14,384 nucleotides of DNA, taken from NCBI GenBank assembly GCA_902492275.1, contig CABUKW010000071.1, positions 1 to 14,384 on the forward strand, in the 5' to 3' direction. Below the pieces are notes generated by a model, which made no database searches, was not told where the DNA came from, and saw nothing but the letters and a program-made list of their open reading frames with translations. This DNA is from an uncultured Peptococcaceae bacterium (GTDB lineage Bacteria; Bacillota; Peptococcia; Peptococcales; Peptococcaceae). A program made the translations under genes and the position numbers. Positions 6,317-14,242 of this stretch are shown one piece after another (the first letter of the stretch is position 1; each line of letters opens with the position of its first letter).

Positions 6317-7975
6317 TCAAAGACCGGCACGGCGCTCAAGCTCAGTTTGCATTTCTGCCAAGAAATCCTGCGGATTGGCTGCGTTGTACGCAGTCATGTA
6401 TTGATTCCAGGTGCTTTCAAAATCAGGCGCCATAACAACTTTGGGCAGCCATTCGTGTTTGACTTCGCCCATCTTGACCCAGGCAACACCACCGGGGGTT
6501 GCGGTAGTCATTGAACCGGAGTAAGAATACATCGGGAACCAGGGGCCCTCTTCTTCTTTCACAGAACCGATCATATCGACGTAGCTGTCTACGCCGTAGG
6601 CAGCAAACACTTTCTGCAGGGGGGTGGACAGGCCGTCCAGGAATTCGCTTGTCTGCTGCTCGGGCTTCATGGCGTTCTTGCCGTCCCGGCTGGTGCCCAG
6701 CCACTGCGGCATGTAGGAATAGCCGCACAGGTGTGAGGCCTTGTAGGTGGGATCCGCGCATTTCGTCCGCATTTCATCGGTGCGGTAATACAGGCCGTTT
6801 TCATCAACCAGGTAATCCTCACCTTCAACGCCCCAGAAGCGAAGATCGTGGATTTCCTGATCCAGCAGATCGTTCATAAACTTAAATGCAGCGTCAATAT
6901 CGGAGCAGCTGGTGGTAACGGCCACGCCGCTGGAATTGTTCAGGGTATCGTCGTAGGTGTGCCAGCGGTTTTCCATTCCTTCGTCAATGGTCAGGCCCAG
7001 CGGAACGTAGTTGCAGCCCTGCTCGTCCAAACCCTGCTGTTTGAAAACATCATTGACATTGTTCGCGAAGTCCCACCACTGGTCGCACATGCCCAGCACA
7101 GCGCCGGTGGAAAGCTTGGCGATGTATTCATCGTAGGTCTGGGTGGCGAATTCTACGTCCACGTAGCCTTTCTGGTATTCTTCGTTCAATTTCTGGAAAT
7201 ACCTCTTGGCAGTAGGCGTGGTATTGTAGTCAACCACCTGCATCGTATCCTTGTCTACAATGACAGAGCCGTCGTTGGGATACCCATCAAGGAACTGGGG
7301 TGCATTCTCGATGCAGAAATAGCGCCAGTCTTCGCAAAGTGCCGTGTAGGGAATGTTCTTGGTACCGTTTGCCATGGTGGGGTTGGCATCGGCATAGCTT
7401 TCCAGCAGATCGAAATACTGGTCCAGGGTTTTGATTTCGGGGTAACCGGCCCATTCCAGAACACGCGCCTGAATCCAGAAGGCTTCATCGTTATGGGTGG
7501 TGGCACGATCTTCGCCATAGGTGTTCTGGAATACGTTGGCCCAATAGATTTTGCCGTCCTCCTGGCGGAAGTTGTCCCACTCTTTGTCGGTGTACATCTC
7601 TTTCAGGTTGGGATACTTTTCCAGGTAATCATCCCAAGGCACCAGGACGCCTGCATCGTAAAGAGACATCATGGCATCGCCGCCATTGATGAAGTCCGGA
7701 TACTCACCGCCCGCGATGATTGTGCCGATGGCTTCTGCGTCGGTCTGGCCGGTCAGCCAGGTCTCTTTCAGTTTGGCACCGGTCTTTTCGGCAATGATGT
7801 TCATAACATCGTTGTCATCATTGATTTCGGAACCGGGCATTGCGGTAAACATCGTAAATGTTTTGATCCCATCGGACGATTCGGTGGAATTAGAACCGCC
7901 ACATGCCGTTAAGCCCAGCAGCATGACCGCGGACATACTTGCCGCAAATGCGCGCCGCCACAATTTTACTTTCAT
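6317..7975 (-). CDS. lipO: Extracellular solute-binding lipoprotein, LipO/YtcQ type (oligosaccharide binder)
   Basis: A 552-residue lipoprotein with a basic N-terminus (KVKLWRR), a hydrophobic stretch and lipobox LTAC; the lipidated Cys25 is followed by GG and a Ser/Thr-rich linker. The mature domain begins with IKTFTMFTAMPGSEIND and contains NIIAEKTGAKL and GGEYPDFI, as in large CUT1 binding proteins of the LipO branch. Several tryptophans and acidic residues are consistent with sugar stacking. The start ATG has AGGAGG (7982-7987) six bases upstream. It is the first gene of the transporter operon, behind its own promoter (8027-8055) and followed by a stem-loop separating it from the permease genes. 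It is anchored outside the cell and delivers substrate to the two permeases. The xylo-oligosaccharide substrate is inferred from the neighbouring enzymes. Confidence 0.96.
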   Translation of the reverse strand: MKVKLWRRAFAASMSAVMLLGLTACGGSNSTESSDGIKTFTMFTAMPGSEINDDNDVMNIIAEKTGAKLKETWLTGQTDAEAIGTIIAGGEYPDFINGGDAMMSLYDAGVLVPWDDYLEKYPNLKEMYTDKEWDNFRQEDGKIYWANVFQNTYGEDRATTHNDEAFWIQARVLEWAGYPEIKTLDQYFDLLESYADANPTMANGTKNIPYTALCEDWRYFCIENAPQFLDGYPNDGSVIVDKDTMQVVDYNTTPTAKRYFQKLNEEYQKGYVDVEFATQTYDEYIAKLSTGAVLGMCDQWWDFANNVNDVFKQQGLDEQGCNYVPLGLTIDEGMENRWHTYDDTLNNSSGVAVTTSCSDIDAAFKFMNDLLDQEIHDLRFWGVEGEDYLVDENGLYYRTDEMRTKCADPTYKASHLCGYSYMPQWLGTSRDGKNAMKPEQQTSEFLDGLSTPLQKVFAAYGVDSYVDMIGSVKEEEGPWFPMYSYSGSMTTATPGGVAWVKMGEVKHEWLPKVVMAPDFESTWNQYMTAYNAANPQDFLAEMQTELERRAGL

Positions 7976-8026
7976 AATTGGCCTCCTGTAGATAGATTTT
8001 CCGCCCTTGCGGGTTTCACTGATTTA

Positions 8027-8055
8027 AGTATATATACCAAAAATGTTTTACACAA
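8027..8055 (-). promoter_or_regulatory. Promoter of the transporter operon
   Basis: On the minus strand: TTGTGT (8055-8050), 17 bp, TATACT (8032-8027). The -10 box is excellent and the -35 box weak, as expected for an activator-dependent promoter, here presumably served by the YesN-type regulator. The start point near 8020 would give a leader of about 45 nt. Confidence 0.7.
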
Positions 8056-8274
8056 CCGACAAATTCCAGTAAAAACCCCTGAAAATTATAGCTTTGCAAA
8101 TTCAACGAAAGAGGAAATCGCGCTAAACAGCGAAACAATGATACAAAAAAGACAGGCAGTCCCCCATCCTTGAAGTATTTTGGAAGGCAACATGCCCGCA
8201 CTTTTGTTTGGCTTATCGTTGTTTTTTGAGAATGCAAAAAACAAAAAGCAAGTGTATGATTATTCTGGTGTGAA
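8056..8274. promoter_or_regulatory. Regulatory interval between the response regulator gene and the transporter promoter
   Basis: No gene is visible. CAAATTC occurs twice, at 8060-8066 and 8097-8103 (37 bp apart), just upstream of the -35 box. CGCT-aaac-AGCG at 8121-8132 is a small palindrome. An AT-rich 10-bp inverted repeat (8219-8228 with 8235-8244) lies 30 bases past the regulator stop and may be a weak terminator, though no T-run follows on the minus strand. Which of these binds the regulator cannot be told by eye. Confidence 0.4.
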
Positions 8275-9882
8275 TTATTTCCCGGGAAATTCAGAATGTG
8301 GTTTCTCGGTTTTGCTCTTCCGAAAATGGGAAGGCGTACAGCCTTTCAGCTCGATAAATTTGCAAAGGAAATAATCCACATCTTTATAGCCCACATCTTC
8401 GGCAATGTGGCCGATCTGCTTGTTTGTGTACAATAGCTGGCGGCACGCTTCGTTAATACGGTAAGAACACAAATAGTTTTTAAAGGACTGTCCGTATTTT
8501 TTGCGGAAGATTTGCCCTAAGTATGCACTGTTGATATAGTATTTTTTGCCCAAGCCCTGCAACGTCAGGTTTTCCGAGTAGTGTTCCTGGATTTCCTTGT
8601 CGATAGAATCCAAAATATCGATGGAGATATTTTTTCGCAGAAGGGAAAGGTAGTCTGCATACTCGCGTGCAAAGCGGAACAGATGCTGTCGGCTCCCGCG
8701 GGAAATTCCTTCCCGGAAAGACTGCGCGCTGATAAATTGCAGCATTTCCTTCTGGTTGGCTTCGTTGTCCAAATTGGATGCAAGATGCATAAGCCGGAAC
8801 AAAAGATAATTTAAGTTCAGGTTGATATCTTTGTCATGTACGCCACGCTGCTGCATTTCGGCAAACAAATCGTCTATTTCGGAGCCGATGCGTTCTTGCT
8901 CATTCAGTTCAATGGCGGTAATCAACTGATCCAGGGTATCTTTGCACAAAACGGCTCTTTCTTGCGGAACCGATAACTCTTCCTCGTAATAATAGATCGA
9001 TTTTGGCTGGCGGAAGGCGCAAAGGTTTTTCAGCCCGCAGACGGTATCATACGATTCAGAAACAGTGGTGATATCGTCCACTTTTTTGCCAACCAGAAAT
9101 CGCAATTCGTGTTGTGTCGAAACACCCAATTTCTTATAAAAATCCTGGATATACTGTGTTTCGGAACAGCCGGCATTTCGGGCAAGCGCACCGCTGTAAA
9201 CAAAAGCAATCCCATACCCAACGCGATCCAACGAAGCGTCACAGAAACACCGGCTCCGGTCCTCGCCTAAAATTTGCACACAGCTTTGGTACAGGTCACG
9301 CTGCACCATACGGAAGTGGTTCTCATCATCGTCATCTTCGTTGTCCGAAGAATGGCAAGCGGAAATTTCAATGTAACGAACGCCGCCCGAAAAATCCAGA
9401 TGCTTATGCAGATAATCCACGCCGTTGGGATCATATTTGCCGAACAGCAACGAGATCAAACACCGGGCCTGATAGGCCAGTTCGTACTGCTCCTCCATTT
9501 TGCTGTTTTGCGAGATGTTATTGTATTTGCTGAGAATGGATAACAGATCTTGCTTTTCCACCGGTTTGAGAAGATAGTCGATACACCCGTAGCGCAGCGC
9601 TTTTTGAGCATAGGAAAACTCACTGTATCCGCTCAGAATCACGAAACCGGCGTTGGAAAGATTCTCCCGGCGAACAGTTTCCAGTAATTCAAGTCCGGTC
9701 ATTTTTGGCATCATAACGTCGGTGATGACAAGGTCAACGGGTAACTTTTTTATGTACTCCAAAGCCTCCTGTCCGTCAGACAAAACGGCAGCCACTTCAT
9801 AGCCTGCGGCGTTCCAGTCAATCAACGCCTGCAAACCTTGCGCAATAAACTGCTCATCATCTACGATAATAACTTTTAACAT
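8275..9882 (-). CDS. yesN: Two-component response regulator with AraC-type DNA-binding domain, YesN family
   Basis: 535 residues. The receiver domain (1-120) has the acidic pocket Asp8/Asp9, phospho-acceptor Asp55 in VITDVMMPKMTG, Ser84 and Lys106 (LLKPV). A long middle linker of about 300 residues is typical of YesN proteins. The C-terminal double helix-turn-helix of the AraC type (about residues 435-520) contains LTLQGLGKKYYINSAYLGQIF and QIGHIAEDVGYKDVDYF. The start codon lies one base after the kinase stop (TGACATG), with GGAG just upstream inside the kinase gene, so translation is coupled. The kinase-activated regulator would bind DNA to turn on the adjacent transporter operon and perhaps the glycosidase genes. 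No key residue is missing. Confidence 0.97.
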   Translation of the reverse strand: MLKVIIVDDEQFIAQGLQALIDWNAAGYEVAAVLSDGQEALEYIKKLPVDLVITDVMMPKMTGLELLETVRRENLSNAGFVILSGYSEFSYAQKALRYGCIDYLLKPVEKQDLLSILSKYNNISQNSKMEEQYELAYQARCLISLLFGKYDPNGVDYLHKHLDFSGGVRYIEISACHSSDNEDDDDENHFRMVQRDLYQSCVQILGEDRSRCFCDASLDRVGYGIAFVYSGALARNAGCSETQYIQDFYKKLGVSTQHELRFLVGKKVDDITTVSESYDTVCGLKNLCAFRQPKSIYYYEEELSVPQERAVLCKDTLDQLITAIELNEQERIGSEIDDLFAEMQQRGVHDKDINLNLNYLLFRLMHLASNLDNEANQKEMLQFISAQSFREGISRGSRQHLFRFAREYADYLSLLRKNISIDILDSIDKEIQEHYSENLTLQGLGKKYYINSAYLGQIFRKKYGQSFKNYLCSYRINEACRQLLYTNKQIGHIAEDVGYKDVDYFLCKFIELKGCTPSHFRKSKTEKPHSEFPGK

Positions 9883-9883
9883 G

Positions 9884-11650
9884 TCACTCCGCCCTTATTG
9901 CTTTGTTTAGAGGGAACCGAATCGAAACAAGTGTTCCAATGCCCGGCTCGCTTTCCACCGAGAACTGTGCAGTATCCTCCGTCATCATGCGGATGCGCAG
10001 GCAGGTGTTCACCATGCCTACGCGTCCTTTTTCTTTTAACATTTTCAGGCTGGCGTTGCGCATCCGGTCTTGAATACGTTCTACCTCGGCCTCGTCCATA
10101 CCGCCACCGGTATCTTCAATTTCCATGCAAAGCGCATCGTTTTCTGTATACACGCGTACAAAAATCCAACCGGGAAAAGATTTTGCTTCAATACCGTGCA
10201 CACAGGCATTTTCCACAAAGGTGGTAATGGTCAATTTCGGAACCAGGATGTTCTGGCAATCTTCCTGCGCATTGATTTGATACGAAAGGCGCTCCCCGAA
10301 GCGATATTTTTGCAAGGACAGGTACGCTTCAACAAACGCCAGCTCACGCTTAATGGTATTGGAATCCGAGGACCAATCCACGTTTTGGCGCACCATTATG
10401 GCCAATTTCTGTATCATATCGGCGGTTTCTTCTTCTTTTTTCAGGATGCTGTGCATACGGATGCTTTCCAGTGCGTTGAACAGAAAATGGGGATTGATTT
10501 GGCTGTATAAAGCCGTCAGCTCTGCGTTCTGCCGGGCAATATCCATCTTCTGCTCTTTCAGTCGGCATCGGTAGGCGGTGTCAATCAGGCTGTTCATCCG
10601 GTCAGCCATGCGGTTGTAGTTGTCCATCAGACTGCCGATCTCATCTTGACCGCTTGGCCCGGAAATCTTGATCAACACGTCGCTGTCTATCTGGTTGAAG
10701 ACTTTTTCCAGACGGAAAAGACGAGAAGTAATGGAATTCTCCAGCAGATTCATCAAAAGCTGCGGGGGAATAATGTTCAGGATCAGCAGCAGGATCAGGA
10801 TATAGATGTTTTGGCGAATCAGGGCTAAAACGTTGCCGCTTGGTTCCATCACATAGATGTCCAGATCTTCCCCGTAAAGGGTAAAATGCTGGGACAAGCC
10901 TACCGAATCAGACGGGGAGAATGTGTCATAAGGCTGCCAACGATAATTGGGCATTGCGTTCGTAAGCAAAATCCGGTTACCGCTGCATACATAAACTGAA
11001 TCGTTATACCCCATGTTCTGGAAATCGCGGTCCAGTGTGCTGTAATTGATTCCAATACACAAAAGGCGCTCCGCCTTATTGCTGTAAAGGCCATTCATCC
11101 CACGTAAAAACAACACCTGGCGCCCATCTGTTTCATCATAAGAAAAAAGAAGCCGCGGGCTGTAGCCATCCGCAGTATACTGCTGATACCAGGGCTCCTG
11201 CGAAACGGTGGATAACCGTGCAAATTCACTGCCGTTTATCAGGGTTTCATTGTCTGCATACACCCGTATGACAGAATTTGTGATCCGGGAAACACCCTGC
11301 AGCAAAGAATTGTGGATGTATTCTCGGTAACTTGAAAAATAGTCCTGGGGACTGGCATATTGCCGGCTCACAAAATCCTGAAGGGAGCTATCCATATACA
11401 GGCTGGTAGAAATCAGCGCGGAATCTTCTGTGGCGGCGGAAAGCATCGACTGCACTGATTTGGCTATTTTTTCCATCTGGTGCAGCTGCTCGGCATGCTC
11501 GTTCTTGGTTAATGCATGTAAAATTACAATATCGGTCAAAAATATGGGGATCAGAATACATAAAAAATAAAGATATCTAAGTTTTTTCTTCAGGCTTAAG
11601 TTATTGAGAAAACTTTCCAGCTTGATTCTGACATGATGAAACCGGTTCAT
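9884..11650 (-). CDS. yesM: Sensor histidine kinase, YesM family
   Basis: 588 residues. TM1 is at about 24-48, an extracellular sensing domain (Cache-like) spans about 50-275, and TM2 about 277-300. A HAMP linker (about 305-355) follows. The His_kinase domain carries the phosphorylated His388 in SQINPHFLFN. The ATPase domain has the N box FVENACVHG (478-486), DTGGG (513-517) and GRVGMVN (542-548). This domain order is that of YesM/LytS-like kinases, which sense extracellular sugars, often together with a binding protein. The start ATG has AAGGAG (11657-11662) six bases upstream. It forms an operon with the response regulator encoded one base downstream and is preceded by a clear promoter. The ligand is likely a xylan-derived oligosaccharide, by context only. 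Confidence 0.97.
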   Translation of the reverse strand: MNRFHHVRIKLESFLNNLSLKKKLRYLYFLCILIPIFLTDIVILHALTKNEHAEQLHQMEKIAKSVQSMLSAATEDSALISTSLYMDSSLQDFVSRQYASPQDYFSSYREYIHNSLLQGVSRITNSVIRVYADNETLINGSEFARLSTVSQEPWYQQYTADGYSPRLLFSYDETDGRQVLFLRGMNGLYSNKAERLLCIGINYSTLDRDFQNMGYNDSVYVCSGNRILLTNAMPNYRWQPYDTFSPSDSVGLSQHFTLYGEDLDIYVMEPSGNVLALIRQNIYILILLLILNIIPPQLLMNLLENSITSRLFRLEKVFNQIDSDVLIKISGPSGQDEIGSLMDNYNRMADRMNSLIDTAYRCRLKEQKMDIARQNAELTALYSQINPHFLFNALESIRMHSILKKEEETADMIQKLAIMVRQNVDWSSDSNTIKRELAFVEAYLSLQKYRFGERLSYQINAQEDCQNILVPKLTITTFVENACVHGIEAKSFPGWIFVRVYTENDALCMEIEDTGGGMDEAEVERIQDRMRNASLKMLKEKGRVGMVNTCLRIRMMTEDTAQFSVESEPGIGTLVSIRFPLNKAIRAE

Positions 11651-11724
11651 ACAAAGCTCCTTACCGGTGAATGTTGCAAAATGACCTTGCTATTTTTAGC
11701 GGTGCAAAGTATAATGCCAGTATC

Positions 11725-11754
11725 AGTATAATTCAGCCGCAGAACCATTGTCAA
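11725..11754 (-). promoter_or_regulatory. Promoter of the yesM-yesN operon
   Basis: On the minus strand: TTGACA (11754-11749), 18 bp, TATACT (11730-11725): consensus boxes with a one-base-long spacer. A second TATACT lies 14 bases further downstream with a poor -35. The leader to the kinase ATG is about 70 nt. Confidence 0.8.
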
Positions 11755-11762
11755 TCAAATAA

Positions 11763-11785
11763 CAGATTGAATAGTGCACAATCTG
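11763..11785. promoter_or_regulatory. Inverted repeat in the yesM/yesL divergent region (candidate operator)
   Basis: CAGATTG (11763-11769) and CAATCTG (11779-11785) are exact reverse complements separated by 9 bp. They lie just upstream of the kinase -35 box and in front of the divergent yesL gene. The layout suits a dimeric regulator controlling both directions, but the regulator is unknown. No convincing promoter boxes for yesL are visible. Confidence 0.45.
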
Positions 11786-11837
11786 AATCGCTGTTTTTTG
11801 TGAATATTTACATCCTGAAAAAAAGGAGGAGAACTCA

Positions 11838-12530
11838 TTGAGAGGCGTTTTTAATCCGGACAGCCCCATGATGCGCGCCCTGGGCGTTGTGTGGGATCTT
11901 ATTGTCCTGAATCTGCTGTTCCTGGTTTGCTGCATTCCGGTGGTCACCATTGGCCCTGCCATCACGGCTTTACATTATGTCACCACAAAAATGGCGGGTG
12001 AAAAAGACGGCACTCCGGTGGTCGGCAATTTTTTCAAGTCATTCCGGGCAAATTTCCGCCAGGGCGTACTGATGGGAATTCTTTTTGGGGCCGCAGGGGG
12101 ATTTCTGGGCTATGATATCTATCTTCTATGGCATTCCGGGAATTTCCAAAACAGCATCTTTAAGATTTTGGTTCCCGTGGCAGCAATCGCTTATATGATG
12201 ACCTTCGTATATGCTTTCCCGCTGCTTGCAAGATTCAACAATACGGTTTTAGGTACCATACGGAATGCGTTTATCATGTCTGTGACCTCTTTGCCCAAAA
12301 CCTTTTCCATGTTGTTGTTGATAGGCGCAAGTGTAGCATTGACCCTGTATACACAGACCACATTGCGCTATGGATTGTTTTTGTGGTTTGCGCTGGGGTT
12401 CTCTTCAATCGCTTATGCAAATGCATTTGTTTTAAATGACGTTTTCATGAAGTGCTCAGAGCAGTACTCTTCTCAGATAAATCAGGAGCAGTCTCAGGAT
12501 ACTACGGAGAATTCAGACGGCAAAAAGTAA
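11838..12530 (+). CDS. yesL: YesL family (DUF624) membrane protein
   Basis: 230 residues. It begins MRGVFNPDSPMMRALGVVWDLIVLNLLFLVCCIPVVTIGPAITALHY with the first residue encoded by TTG; this opening is the hallmark of DUF624/YesL proteins. About five to six membrane segments follow, and the tail is short and hydrophilic (QSQDTTENSDGKK). The TTG start at 11838 is chosen because AAAAGGAGG (11821-11829) stands eight bases upstream and the family motif begins at once; the first in-frame ATG would remove it. YesL proteins are regularly found beside YesMN and CUT1 sugar transporters; their biochemical role is not established, and an accessory role in uptake or sensing is assumed. The gene is divergent from yesM and ends at a shared terminator. 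Confidence 0.93.
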   Translation: MRGVFNPDSPMMRALGVVWDLIVLNLLFLVCCIPVVTIGPAITALHYVTTKMAGEKDGTPVVGNFFKSFRANFRQGVLMGILFGAAGGFLGYDIYLLWHSGNFQNSIFKILVPVAAIAYMMTFVYAFPLLARFNNTVLGTIRNAFIMSVTSLPKTFSMLLLIGASVALTLYTQTTLRYGLFLWFALGFSSIAYANAFVLNDVFMKCSEQYSSQINQEQSQDTTENSDGKK

Positions 12531-12549
12531 CCGTTTGACGGCATAGAAA

Positions 12550-12593
12550 AAAGCAAAAGAGCGCGGAAGTCATCTTCGGCGCTCTTTTGCTTT
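12550..12593. terminator. Bidirectional terminator between yesL and the GH8 unit
   Basis: AAAGCAAAAGAGCGC (12550-12564) pairs perfectly with GCGCTCTTTTGCTTT (12579-12593) around a 14-nt loop. T-rich ends are present on both strands (a run of six on the minus strand). It ends yesL from the left and the GH8/GH51-remnant transcript from the right. Confidence 0.92.
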
Positions 12594-12603
12594 GGTCTGG
12601 AAA

Positions 12604-12828
12604 TCAGGCTTTCAGCGTAAAGGTAGCAACGCTGCATGCGGGCAAGAGGAAAGCAAAGCTGTTGGTACCAACAGTTATGTTTGTCAACGGCTTCGGCTCG
12701 ACTTGATGGGGATTATCGAACGTATTGTAGGCAGCCGCGCCGGCACCATCACCGCTAAGCACCTGACCGGTGATGGAAGTAAACTTGCTCAGGCCATCCC
12801 AGTGAATTTCAACAGGCACAAGGGTACA
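12604..12828 (-). pseudogene. C-terminal remnant of a GH51 alpha-L-arabinofuranosidase
   Basis: About 74 codons with no start of their own worth trusting (a GTG at 12819 has no ribosome binding site). The peptide carries the GH51 C-terminal beta-sandwich signature: ITGQVLSGD, NTFDNPHQVEPKPL, and a closing LLPACSVATFTLKA that matches the usual PP-SV-V-L ending. Intact GH51 enzymes have about 500 residues, so the catalytic barrel is absent. The frame is the same as that of the GH8 gene, directly after its TAA. The simplest reading is a deletion that removed the front of a GH51 gene once encoded downstream of GH8. GH51 enzymes remove arabinose side chains from arabinoxylan, which fits the locus. 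The family assignment is by motif recognition only. Confidence 0.72.
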
Positions 12829-13989
12829 TTATACCGTTGCTTCTTGCGGGAACCAGATGCGGTAATGCCCGCTTAAAGCAAGCAGCGCAAAAAGATACAG
12901 GCAATTGTCATAATAACGCCGCGGTCCGGAACGGAGCGGAGTGCTAAAGAACCGGCGGAGCCATTCATCCGCGCAGGCGTCATCCAGAATCAGGGAACCC
13001 TGCGCAATGGTAGCCAGAAGCCCTACAGGATGCAGAGCATTTCCTTCAACGGGTGTGCCGTCGATCAGATAGATGCCGTTTGTTTGCCCGTGTTCCTTTT
13101 CTTCAAAAAATTGCTGAATATGTGCAGCTGTTTCTTGGGCCCAACCGTCTTTGTCCCCGAACCATTGGGCATCCAAAGCAATGTTGCCCAACGTGCGGTA
13201 TGCATCGCTGAAGAACCAGTCGTGACGGTCCGGCTGATCACCCCGATGCGGGCGGCCGTCGTACTCGGCATATTCGGCACTCAAACCGGTACGGGCGTGG
13301 CAGGCTTTGCGCAGGTACTGGCGGCTGGCCGCTGCGGCTGCATGCCAGAAAGGACGGTCGCATTCGTCGCTCCACAGAGCAAAAAGTTCATAGAAATGCG
13401 GCAAATGATAAGAGGGATCGGTAAATTCACAGTTGGGAACGAATTTGATGAGATGGTTTTCGGGGTTCCACATGGGAAATCCGGAACCGGCTTCTTCGCC
13501 TTTGTGTACACATGCGTGCAAGATGCGCCGTGCCCAGGAAGCGTAATCCAGTACTCCTTCGCCGGAACCCCAGCGGTTGGCCGCAAAAAACAGGGACATA
13601 GCAAAAAATTCTTCGCCGTCAGGGGCGGGTCCATCGGAATTTTTGCTGCCGTCAGTATGACAGGACCAGGCAAAATAGCCGGCGTTTTCCCCTTCGGTGA
13701 GGTACATGTGGGTCACGACCCATCGCCACAGGCAGTCGAATTCCTTCTGGCGATTCATTTGTACGCAAAACATCATTGCGTAGGACATGCCCTCGGTACG
13801 GACGTCATGGTTCCCCGTATCCTCTATGTACATCATGTCAGGTCCGGCACAATGGCAAAGGCGAACCCCCTCCGGACCATAGAACATCTCCTCAAATGTG
13901 CTTTCCAGCTTGTTGTCAATTTCGGCCTGCGAATATCCAAGCCGTTCCAATCTGTTCAAATATTGCCCGTTATAGTAGGCACCTTCCAT
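12829..13989 (-). CDS. GH8 reducing-end xylose-releasing exo-oligoxylanase (Rex-type)
   Basis: 386 residues, the normal length for Rex. Landmarks are the catalytic acid Glu66 in DVRTEGMSYAMM, then CLWRW and GYFAWSC, Asp124 in PAPDGEEFFAMSL, and HDWFFSDAYR (Asp257/Asp262), which likely supplies the base. The C-terminus LLALSGHYRIW is typical. There is no signal peptide, so it acts in the cytoplasm. It would cut xylose from the reducing end of imported xylo-oligosaccharides, complementary to a GH43 beta-xylosidase acting from the other end. The start ATG has AAGGAG 11 bases upstream, a little far, with a good promoter before it. GH8 also contains endoglucanases and chitosanases, but the DVRTEGMSY and PAPDGEEFF blocks favour Rex. 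The stop is followed in frame by the GH51 remnant. Confidence 0.94.
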   Translation of the reverse strand: MEGAYYNGQYLNRLERLGYSQAEIDNKLESTFEEMFYGPEGVRLCHCAGPDMMYIEDTGNHDVRTEGMSYAMMFCVQMNRQKEFDCLWRWVVTHMYLTEGENAGYFAWSCHTDGSKNSDGPAPDGEEFFAMSLFFAANRWGSGEGVLDYASWARRILHACVHKGEEAGSGFPMWNPENHLIKFVPNCEFTDPSYHLPHFYELFALWSDECDRPFWHAAAAASRQYLRKACHARTGLSAEYAEYDGRPHRGDQPDRHDWFFSDAYRTLGNIALDAQWFGDKDGWAQETAAHIQQFFEEKEHGQTNGIYLIDGTPVEGNALHPVGLLATIAQGSLILDDACADEWLRRFFSTPLRSGPRRYYDNCLYLFALLALSGHYRIWFPQEATV

Positions 13990-14058
13990 AATAATTTCAG
14001 CTCCTTTTGAATCGTGTAAGGCGCAACCGATTTACTCGGTCTGCTGTTCTTGTAACTC

Positions 14059-14087
14059 ACTATAGCAGTTTTTCGATTGCATGGCAA
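14059..14087 (-). promoter_or_regulatory. Promoter of the GH8 gene
   Basis: On the minus strand: TTGCCA (14087-14082), 17 bp, TATAGT (14064-14059). This is a good SigA match. The leader to the ATG is about 60 nt. Confidence 0.78.
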
Positions 14088-14242
14088 GCGCAAAAATGGT
14101 ACGGGTATGGCAAAAAGCTGTCAGCCATTTGAAAACTCTCTGGAATACAGCAATAAATGAGGAAGACTGTTTCATCCTACATCTTTTTCAAGAATCAGAG
14201 AAACAAACGGAAACCGCAACATTCGCCTATCCTTATTTTTCA
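14088..14242. other. Intergenic stretch upstream of the GH8 promoter
   Basis: AT-rich compared with the sequence to its right. A 69-codon plus-strand frame (14081-14290) crosses into the right-hand GC-rich segment, has no ribosome binding site and resembles nothing I know, so I do not call it. No clear terminator is visible. Confidence 0.4.

Noticed and set aside
6848..7912. A 354-codon plus-strand open frame opposite the binding-protein gene
   Set aside because: Antisense shadow of a well-supported lipoprotein gene; no start signal and no family resemblance.
8219..8244. AT-rich 10-bp inverted repeat as terminator of the yesM-yesN operon
   Set aside because: The stem is purely A/T apart from two G-C pairs and no T-run follows on the minus strand, so it is mentioned only as a weak possibility.
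13030..14010. A 326-codon plus-strand open frame opposite the GH8 gene
   Set aside because: Antisense shadow of GH8; it also runs across the GH8 ribosome binding site and start.
14065..14081. Possible catabolite response element in the GH8 promoter spacer (TGCAATCG half)
   Set aside because: The left half fits the CcpA consensus but the right half lacks the expected C-A ending, so the match is not convincing.
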